Shown here: positions 56,968 to 64,000 of the stretch, piece after piece
Position numbering within the stretch: position 1 is the stretch's first letter
How the letters are laid out: each line of letters starts with the position of its first letter
Assembly (NCBI GenBank): GCA_023376005.1
Contig: CM042145.1
Span: forward strand, 62,301,401 to 62,365,400
Source: Doryteuthis pealeii
Taxonomy: Eukaryota; Mollusca; Cephalopoda; Myopsida; Loliginidae
Length of the DNA: 64,000 nt
Direction: 5' to 3'
Notes under the pieces: generated by a model
Database searches by the model: none
The model's input: only the letters and a program-made list of their open reading frames with translations
What the model was told of the DNA's origin: nothing
Made by a program: the position numbers and the translations under genes

Positions 56968-57338
56968 GAGGGTTTGTCAAAAAGTAATGCCATTTTGTTT
57001 AGGACAGGTATAATTACCAACACAGGAACATTTCTCTCAATGTTCCACCTTCGATTGAGAGCATGTATCCCTGTCCCGTAAAATTCTGTTGACTGTTCTT
57101 TGAGCCACTTCTTCACTACAGATTTCACTTCTTGTCACTGGAATAATGTTTGCCTCTTTTTGACCCCATAAACAAGGGTTTGAGAGCCAAACATTATTCC
57201 ACTGATGAGGAAATGAAATTTATAGTGAAGAAGTGGCTCAAAGAACAGTCAACAGAATTTTACGCTGCAGGAATACATGCTCTCATTCGAAGGTGGAACA
57301 TTGCTATTGAGAGAAATGGAGACTATGTGGAGAAGTAG
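56968..57338 (+). pseudogene. Fold-back mariner relic (transposase C-terminus in both directions)
   Basis: 57150-57338 reads KGLRAKHYSTDEEMKFIVKK, WLKEQSTEFYAAGIHALIRR, WNIAIERNGDYVEK and a stop: the C-terminal end of a mariner transposase. About 57041-57137 holds the same segment on the other strand, so the two form a ~90-bp stem with a ~65-bp spacer. GGAGGGTTTGTCAAAAAGTA (56969-56988) at the left looks like the mariner terminal repeat. The rest of the transposase is missing. Confidence 0.82.
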
Positions 57339-57359
57339 GGATGTGGCCCACAGAGGACC

Positions 57360-57808
57360 AGCTTCATTTTGATGTATGATACATGTGAATTTTAAAATCA
57401 CAAAGCTGACTGTAACAGTCACAAAATTTACCTGTTAGCTATACTTTATTTTTATATAGTTATTTTTATTTACCAATTTAACTACCACCACAATATCTAG
57501 TCTTAGAATAATTTAGTTGATTTTATAAATCCCATTTATCAATTGCTACTGAGCCCTTAATTTACTGCAGTCTATGAGACCCTAAGTGGAAATGAGTAAG
57601 GAGACTAAAAAATCAGAGCCCATATACCAACCCTACGGTTAGATTATTACTGCTGGTTAAAGAAGCAACACATTTTCTTTCCACACAGACTAGTCGCAGT
57701 TACACTGACTGCTTCATAACTGAGATACATAGATGTAACAGTACCATGTAACACAACATTATCTGTTTTATTTCATTTAGAAATTAGAAGGACACTACCA
57801 AGTAACTC
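57360..57808. other. Spacer, nothing recognised
   Basis: AT-rich sequence lacking repeat landmarks and open frames of interest. Confidence 0.45.
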
Positions 57809-57811
57809 CCC

Positions 57812-58220
57812 TCTCTGATTAATTGGCTGGTCACATCAAGCCCTAGCACCTATATGATTGTTCCAACCCTATTGCCTTTATGGGAAGCTCCAACCCTTTT
57901 TATTATATATGAGCTAGAAGGCGGTAGCTGAGGGTCTTAGTATTGGGTATGACGTTAAACTCAATCTGATGGTGAAGTTCCAATTCTTGAGCTCTGGGGA
58001 ATGTGGAGTACCCTTTCATAACCATTATTGGTTATCTACTTTGACCCAGAGTGGTAGTACCTGTTAGGGTCCCATCTATGGGTTAAATAAAAAAGATGAG
58101 TTAACAAAAATGTTTTTGTTTTTTTAAATTGAGGACCCATCAAGAATGAATAAAGCAAAAATGTCTTCAGCATAAAATAGGGTTGACATGTTGTAAAAAC
58201 CAACCAGCCAACCAACTAAG
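57812..58220 (+). mobile_element. Family B retroposon
   Basis: From GATTAATTGGCTGGTCAC through GTATGACGTTAAACTCAATC, GTGGTAGTACCTGTTAGGG, CCATCTATGGGTTAAATA and a CCAACCAGCCAACC tail. 5' truncated by about 180 bp. Confidence 0.82.
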
Positions 58221-58299
58221 TAAATCCTCTTTAAGGACAAATCAAACTGATAAAGGAAACAACATAAACTAGTATTTGCTCATTTATAATAATATTTTT

Positions 58300-58352
58300 A
58301 GTAGTTTTGGTTACAGACAGATTGACACTGAACCTTCATTATAATAAGATAT
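58300..58352 (-). mobile_element. Helitron E', 5' end fragment
   Basis: GGTTACAGACAGATTGACAC and TTCATTATAATAAGATAT are the E' 5' terminus on the minus strand. Confidence 0.55.
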
Positions 58353-58477
58353 TTTTCATAGAAGTAATTCCTCTTTTTTTTTGCTTTGAAATTTCACATT
58401 GTTGGGTTGCACAATTTTTACTTTATCATTTATTGTGTGCTCAAGCTTCATTGGGGAAGATCAAAAGGAAGATCTTT

Positions 58478-58479
58478 TT

Positions 58480-58511
<32 letters not shown>

Positions 58512-58512
58512 T
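58478..58512. repeat. (TTTC)n microsatellite
   Basis: Eight or so TTTC units. Confidence 0.95.
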
Positions 58513-58916
58513 GCTATTTTATGAATATGTAACATACATAATGTTAAATGTGACATACACCTTATACCCAGAGGTAGATAAGTAGGTATATACTATGATG
58601 TTAAATCTATGGGTGTGTTCAAAGAAAAAAATGGTCCCAAACTCTTAGATAAAGATTAAAAGTAAAATGTCTTGTTTTACTCGTATGGTAAGTAAGCAGA
58701 ATTTTCATTTCTTTTTTCAAATGATTTTTCCTTGGATGTTTTCTCTTTCATGAGTTAGATGAAAAATTCTGCCCACGTTAAAAAAAAAAAAGATCCTCCC
58801 ACATATTCAACAAATCAGTCAATGGAAATAATCATAGAAAGAGTTGATTGACTGGTTTTGAGCACATAAGCCAAATAAATAAACAATTCTTTCCTTTTGT
58901 TTCTAATATTCATTGG

Positions 58917-59513
58917 TTGGTTTGTTTTGTTTTATGGCATATCAACCTCAGTGGGTCATTTAATGCCGATAAAGTTTTGAAATAAATCAATTCTTAATGG
59001 ATAATAGAATTTTTTTATAAACTCATGTTTTTCTATTTAACCCATAGATGGGACCCTAACAGGTACTACCACTCCAGGTCAGAGTGGACCTGGGAGCAAT
59101 GGTGATGAAGGGGTGCTCCACATTCCTCAAACCTCTAAAACTGGAACCTCACCATCAGATAGAGTTTAACGTCATTCCCAGAACATGTAGACCCGCAGCC
59201 ACCGCCTTCTAGTACCCATATGATAAAAAGGAGTTGGGGCTTGCCATAAGGGCAATAGGGTTGGGAAAATCATATACGTGCTAGGGCTTGACGTGACCAG
59301 CCGATTAATCAGAGGGGGCCTCTCCGACCGCCCGCCTAGCCCAAGATAGGGCCAAAGTGGAGTATTGCATGTCATGAACTGCTCATCCACCTGGGCTCCA
59401 TCCTTAAGCATCATGGGTCGCCACCCATGGCCAACAGGTGGCCCCATTGGGGGAGTCTTACCCCTCTGCAGAGGTGCAGTCGGTGCATTCTAACGCCCCA
59501 GCCGACAGGGCGG
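58917..59513 (-). mobile_element. Family B retroposon, full-length reference copy
   Basis: 597 bp, flanked by the perfect 12-bp duplication AATATTCATTGG (58905-58916 and 59514-59525). Minus strand: 5' end CCGCCCTGTCGGCTGGGG, ACTGCACCTCTGCAGAGGGG, then all B blocks, ending in a CAAAACAAACCAACC tail. The plus and minus open frames (for example 59172-59447) are incidental. Being full length at ~600 bp without coding sequence, B is a SINE-like element that must use a partner LINE. Confidence 0.88.
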
Positions 59514-59584
59514 AATATTCATTGGATAATTTGAATGATTTGTATTTGTTACACAGCCTAGAAAAGGCAGAAGAGAACATTGGA

Positions 59585-59683
59585 TGAATTCATGTGTTTT
59601 AAAAATGAACGAGACATCTCCACACTCAATGGTAAACTCTTAAATTAGGTGAAACAATTCACATACCTAGGCAGTAATTTCTA
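59585..59683 (+). pseudogene. Small LINE ORF2 fragment
   Basis: The plus strand reads EFMCFKNERDISTLNGKLL, a stop, then VKQFTYLGSNF. This matches the segment before the SSTESN region of RTE-like ORF2, the same region as QFMYLGSNISSTESN at 27.8 kb. Confidence 0.65.
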
Positions 59684-59696
59684 TAAGATTATTTTC

Positions 59697-61020
59697 TACC
59701 TGTACCCATTTCAGAATGTACAAGGTATACTCTATTAATATATCAATTATATAAAAGATTTTCTACCTGTCATTCATTGGCATTGCAGTCTCGGAAGACT
59801 ATAATATATTTCTTGTGCCCCTGAAGTTACAGTACCTCCTGTGACTGTGAAGTCCAATGTTTGAAAAACATTCTCGACCACAGATGTCGCATGTGAAGGC
59901 TGTCCCTGAAGATGTTGATGTGCCGGTGCTTTGTTGCCGCTGCTTTCTTCTGGACCTATTGGCTTCATGGTGTTGCGCCAGGGTGTTTATACTTGTACCA
60001 ATTTCAGAATGTACTAAGGTGTACTCAATTAAAATATCAAATATATAAAGGCCTTTTTCTACCTGTATTTATTTCAGAAATTACAGGGTGTACTCAATTA
60101 AATCATCAATTATATAAAAGCCTTTTTTACCTGTACCAATTTCAGAATGTACTAAGGTGTACTTAATCAATATATCAATTATATAAAAGTCCTTTTCTAC
60201 CTGTACCAATTTTAGGATGTACTAAGGTGTACTCAATTAATATATCAATTATATAAAAGTCCTTTTCTACCTGTACTAATTTCAGAATGTACTAAGGTGT
60301 ACTCAATTAATATATCAATTATATAAAAGTCCTTTTCTACCTGTACCAATTTCAGAATGTACTAAGGTGTACTCAATTAATATATCAATTATATAAAGCC
60401 CTTTTCTACCTGTACCAATTTCAGAATGTACTAAGGTGTACTCAATTAATATATCAATTATATAAAAGCCCTTTTACCTGTACCAATTTCAGAATGTACT
60501 AAGGTGTACTCAATTAATATATCAATTATATAAAAGTCCTTTTCTACCTGTACCAATTTTCAGAATGTACTAAGGTGTACTCAATTAATATATCAATTAT
60601 ATAAAAGTCCTTTTCTACCTGTACAATTTCAGAATGTACTAAGGTGTACTCAATTAATATCAATTATATAAAAGTCCTTTTCTACCTGTACCAATTTCAG
60701 AATGTACTAAGGTGTACTCAATTAATATATCAATTATATAAAAGCCTTTTCTACCTGTACCAATTTCAGAATGTACTAAGGTGTACTCAATTAATATATC
60801 AATTATATAAAAGCCTTTTCTACCTGTACCAATTTCAGAATGTACTAAGGTGTACTCAATTAATATATCAATTATATAAAACCCTTTTTACCTGTACCAA
60901 TTTCAGAATGTACTAAGGTGTACTCAATCACCAATTTCAGAATGTACTAAGGTGTACTCAATTAATATATCAATTATATAAAAGTCCTTTTCTACCTGTA
61001 CCAATTTCAGAATGTAGTAA
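59697..61020. repeat. 70-bp tandem array
   Basis: About 16 units of ~70 bp containing CTACCTGTACCAATTTCAG, AATGTACTAAGGTGTACTC and ATATATCAATTATATAAAAG. Starts of GTACTAAGGT fall at 60149, 60219, 60289, 60359 and 60428, with small length changes later and one 36-bp short unit near 60946. The first unit (59697-59768) is separated from the rest by a LINE fragment. Open frames repeating YLYQFQNVLRCTQL derive from the array. Confidence 0.95.
59772..59985 (-). pseudogene. LINE C-terminal zinc-finger fragment inside the array
   Basis: The minus strand reads FTCDICGRECFSNIGLHSHR and RYCN: a C2H2-type finger (C-x2-C...H-x4-C arrangement) of the kind found at the extreme C-terminus of many animal LINE ORF2 proteins. 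It ends a short distance on at a stop. Tandem-array units lie on both sides. Confidence 0.7.
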
Positions 61021-61021
61021 A

Positions 61022-61478
61022 TTGTCAACAATTACATGTCAGTATTGATTTCTAATGTCGCAACAATTTGTATTGGTTATTTTATGAGCAGAGAATTGTC
61101 TGATTTTATTGTTTTAAGTCTAGGACAAGAATTCACCTTGACATTTCCCTTAATTTATTCCTATTCCATTGAAAAAGTCTTTGTTGATTAAAACCCTATA
61201 TAGAATTATTGTTGACCCAGATCTGACCTTTGAAGCCTTATTATAAACAGTTATACTTCATATTCATTCATTGAAGACATCCAGCTGTCACATCAAGTGT
61301 TTCCTTGATTCAGATTCTCAAACGGGTTATTGTTATTTGTTAGATTCGGTCAGCATTGCTACAAAGACAAAATTATAAAAGCAGATCTATTCATGGAAAT
61401 GTATTACAGCTTTTAGTTTATACAACCTCTGGACCATAATAATTGTTACATTTGCATATAAATTTCATATACTATACA
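61022..61478. other. Spacer, nothing recognised
   Basis: AT-rich sequence downstream of the array, with no repeat landmarks. Confidence 0.4.
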
Positions 61479-61690
61479 GGTACTACCACTCCAAATCAGA
61501 GTGGATCAGGGAGTAATGGTGATGAAAGGGTGCTCCACATTCCCCAGAGCTCCAGAATTGGAACTTCATCTTCAGTTAGAGTTTAACATCATACCCAGGA
61601 CATTATGACCCTCAACCACTGCCTTCTAGCACCCATATGATAAAAAGGATTGGGGGTTTGCCATAAGGGCAATAGGGTTGGGGCAATGGG
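61479..61690 (-). mobile_element. Family B fragment
   Basis: CAGGTACTACCACTCC through GGGCAATAGGGTTGGG, reverse-complement B order. Ends of the element are missing. Confidence 0.75.
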
Positions 61691-61749
61691 TTAAATAGAA
61701 AAAAAAGTTTTTAAAAAAATTAAGTTTGAAAAAAAAAAAATTAAGTAAA

Positions 61750-62487
61750 ATAAAACAACAGGGGGAAAATCCCCCCAATGGTGCCACCTGTTGACCCGTT
61801 ATGCTTAAGGATGGGATCCTGGTGGCTGAGCAGTTTATGACATGCAACATTCCACTTTCATATACTCTTCACTTTGGCCCTTAGGCTAAACAAGCGGTCA
61901 GTGAGGCCACCTTATGATCAGTTGGCTGGTCACACCAAACCCTAGCACTCTGGAGCTCTGGGGAATGTGGAGGACTCCTTGATCACCATTACCCCAAGGT
62001 TCACTCTGACCTGGAGTGGTAATACCTGTTAGGGTCCCATCAATGGGTTAAATAGAAATAAAATGTGTTAAAAAATTGAGTTTGAAGCACCTATATGATA
62101 GTCCGAACCCTATTGCTCTTATGGCAAACCCCCAACCCTTTTTATCTTATATGTGCTAGAAGGCAGTGGCTGAGGATTTTTAGCATTCTGGGTATGACAT
62201 TAAACAGCATCTAATGGTGAAGTTCCAATTCTACAGCTCTGAAGGATGCAGGGTAGTCCTTCATTGTCATTACTCCCAGATCCACTCTGATCAGGAGTGG
62301 TCGTACCTAGGATCCCATGTATAGGTTGAATAGAAAAAATGAGTTTTAAAAAATTGTGTTTAAATGAAAAAAAATTGAATATCCATCAAGAATGAATAAA
62401 ACAAAATGTCTTTAGCATAAAATAACCCAACAAGGGTTGACATGTCATAAAATCTAACCAACCAACCGACCAACCAACCAACCAAAC
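61750..62487 (+). mobile_element. Two adjoining family B copies
   Basis: 61756-61950 has 5' B blocks (CCACCTGTTGACCCGTTATG, GATCAGTTGGCTGGTCAC). 61951-62085 has a second piece (CTCTGGAGCTCTGGGG to GGGTTAAATAG). 62090-62487 is a third run from CACCTATATGATAG to the CCAACCAACCAACC tail. The order shows insertion or recombination among B copies; together with 61479-61690 it forms a B cluster of about 1 kb. Confidence 0.78.
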
Positions 62488-62529
62488 CTGTCTGTATAAA
62501 CCTTTTCGAACAGCTTATTTTGTGGGTGT

Positions 62530-62700
62530 ATAATACACTTAATCCCTTTTCTCTCCTGCTGATGAATAAACAAGCACTCCCTCATTAGCTGATCAAATCA
62601 ACATGGGATAAGTTTCAAAAGACCCCCTCCCCCCTTCTGCTGTATACTGACAGCTGACTTGAGGGTACAAACAGAAAGAACTGTTACATCTTTTCTAATA
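62530..62700. repeat. Repeat V (copy 2), possible LTR relic
   Basis: CTCCTGCTGATGAATAAACA, GCACTCCCTCATTA and GCTGACTTGAGGGTACAAAC correspond to 54246-54400. Confidence 0.5.
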
Positions 62701-62954
62701 AGAGCTTGAATGACTTTTCTTTTTCTTTCTTTCTTAATAGCAAAATTCTGATTGCTAGGAACTACAAAATAAATAAAGGCAAAAAAGAGAAGATTTCTGG
62801 TCTGAATATCGCATAGCTGAGAAACTGTCAGTAACCAGGTGTAGACTTCATTCCCACACTAACTAAACTCAAATATAAATGCCCATTCAATGATATTGAG
62901 CACTATCTGCTTAAAAATATACCACCCATATTATCTACAAAATATACATATATA

Positions 62955-63025
62955 TATATATATATAAAAGACTGGTTTTTAATATCTCAACCATTTCACG
63001 ACTGGTTTTTAACATCTCAACCATT
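62955..63025. repeat. Short direct repeat after a TA run
   Basis: GACTGGTTTTTAATATCTCA and ACCATT occur at 62972 and again (one change) at 62999. Confidence 0.8.
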
Positions 63026-63172
63026 GAACCCATCTGATGATTGGATTACCATGAAACTTTAAGTTATGAGTGTAAACCCATAATATTACCATTGATTATA
63101 AATCTGCTCTGCTTTATTAGCATTGAGCGCCTTTCCATGCAAAAACTTTTCTCATTTTTTCATTCACTATTC

Positions 63173-63173
<1 letters not shown>

Positions 63174-63218
<45 letters not shown>
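63174..63218. repeat. (TA)n microsatellite
   Basis: Uninterrupted TA run directly beside the palindrome; a second TA run is at 63493-63527. Confidence 0.95.
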
Positions 63219-63223
<5 letters not shown>

Positions 63224-63452
63224 ATAAAATTCGAAGGCAATACAATGCGTAAAAAATAAAGACAAAAAGATGTTTTATATGTCTAATCGATTTCAAAGCA
63301 AAGCTTTATCATCAGAGTTTTATTTCAGAAAAAAAAAAAAAAAAAAAAACTCTGATGATAAAGCTTTGCTTTGAAATCGATTAGACATATAAAACATCTT
63401 TTTGTCTTTATTTTTTACGCATTGTATTGCCTTCGAATTTTATTATTTTATA
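63215..63452. repeat. Perfect palindrome, 107-bp arms, hammerhead-like core
   Basis: 63215-63321 is the exact reverse complement of 63346-63452; I found no mismatch. The 24-nt spacer is ATTTCAG plus a poly-A run. Each arm contains CTGATGA (63352-63358 on plus), T, a 5-bp stem AAAGC-TTT-GCTTT (63360-63372) and GAAA (63373-63376), the layout of a hammerhead ribozyme core. The outer arm reads TTACGCATTGTATTGCC. The structure may be a mobile-element end pair (Penelope-like) or a snap-back copy. Confidence 0.9.
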
Positions 63453-63488
63453 ACATACTTAACAATGCTTCAAGCAAATTACCAATTA

Positions 63489-63529
<41 letters not shown>

Positions 63530-63920
63530 CAAGTGAGTTTTGATGCCAGCATATTGTTCCTAGTAATAATGAGCATATACTTTTATTAAAATGGTCATGT
63601 GATCTACAACACTATGGACATCCCCTCTGCTGAGCTACATATATACCACCTTTGTATTCTAGTCTTACCTGAAAAATGTGAAAGTGCTGTTGAACTATGT
63701 GAACTATGGAAAAATTAATTATTGTTGAATTATCCTACCTGTATGAATGCACAGAATGTGTTTAAGACATCCATATATCATAAACTCATATTCATTTGAT
63801 GTTATCTAAACTAAAATTCCAACCATCCATACAGTACAAAAAAGGAATTTCTCATTGCTTAAAATGCCAATCAAAATGCATATATTGAGCCAGACATGAA
63901 CCAACATGAGATTATTAGTA

Positions 63921-64000
63921 CTAGCAAATATATGCACCCTCCGGGTGCAAGTATTTAAGTTTTAATGTAATGAAATATCGTATTAAATTAGAAAGTCTAA
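63921..64000 (-). mobile_element. Helitron family E (copy 5), cut by the window end
   Basis: Plus strand CTAGCAAATATATGCACCC at 63921, then the GGGTGC hairpin arm and AAGTATTTAAGTTTTAATG: the 3' terminus of family E on the minus strand, preceded by A. The rest lies beyond the window. Confidence 0.8.

Noticed and set aside
60644..60916. 90-codon open frame with repeated YLYQFQNVLRCTQL
   Set aside because: A product of the 70-bp array (period not a multiple of three but locally 69-70 bp); no start context or domain.

Overview
The window is typical animal (metazoan) nuclear DNA: AT-rich, gene-poor, and packed with interspersed repeats and microsatellites. There is no operon structure, no CRISPR array and no intact RNA gene. 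The organism is most likely an invertebrate, and the repeat mix (CR1/L2-like and RTE-like LINEs, several tRNA-headed SINEs, mariner, hAT-like MITEs, many small Helitrons) would suit a mollusc or another lophotrochozoan. That taxonomic guess is inference; nothing here proves it.

Host genes. One exon is recognised with confidence: the first coding exon of an EEIG1/EEIG2 (FAM102) homologue on the minus strand at 20173-20321, with start codon, the opening of the NT-C2 domain and a GTAAGT splice donor. Its second exon was not found at lower coordinates, so 1-20172 probably lies in intron 1. A second possible internal exon of an unrecognised protein lies on the plus strand at 47241-47397. The quietest sequence, about 16.8-23.5 kb, surrounds the EEIG exon.

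Mobile DNA. (a) Small non-autonomous Helitrons in at least four families (called E, F, G, H here), recognised by 5' TC, a 3' hairpin followed by CTAG, and insertion between A and T. (b) A tRNA-derived SINE (family A, about 250 bp, more than ten copies) and other tRNA-headed SINEs (D, T, U types). (c) A ~600 bp retroposon (family B, more than a dozen copies) ending in CCAA-type tails, with 12-bp target duplications; its 3' tail resembles that of SINE D. (d) LINE remnants: a decayed CR1/L2-like reverse transcriptase at 12.0-13.5 kb, three CR1-like C-termini, two RTE-like C-termini and other fragments. (e) Three solo LTRs sharing TGTTG...TAACA ends and 4-bp target duplications. (f) DNA transposons: a 1.27 kb mariner with TA duplication and a frameshifted transposase, mariner relics, a hAT MITE, and a pair of ~505-bp elements with ~75-bp inverted ends and 8-bp duplications. 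(g) Fold-back elements with 10-14 bp target duplications, several carrying a hammerhead-ribozyme-like core (CTGANGA, short stem, GAAA). These resemble relics of Penelope-like retroelements.

Layout. 1-9.9 kb: SINE A, B, Helitrons and LTR copy 1. 9.9-16.2 kb: Helitrons, RT relic, AT-rich minisatellite. 16.2-23.5 kb: low-repeat DNA with the EEIG exon. 23.5-29.1 kb: LINE fragments, the 8-bp-TSD MITE, tandem Helitron fragments. 29-38 kb: microsatellites, LTRs 2 and 3, concatenated Helitrons. 38-45 kb: Helitrons, a CR1 tail, a TG-rich minisatellite. 45-53 kb: mariner, candidate exon, fold-back elements, a 203-bp tandem duplication. 53-64 kb: SINEs, B copies, a 70-bp satellite-like array, and a perfect 107-bp-arm palindrome near the right edge.

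The most interesting signals are the fold-back elements with hammerhead-like cores (47.8, 49.7 and 63.2 kb) and the solo-LTR and MITE families that could be delimited to the base from their target duplications. All boundaries come from reading the sequence by eye; nothing was computed or searched.
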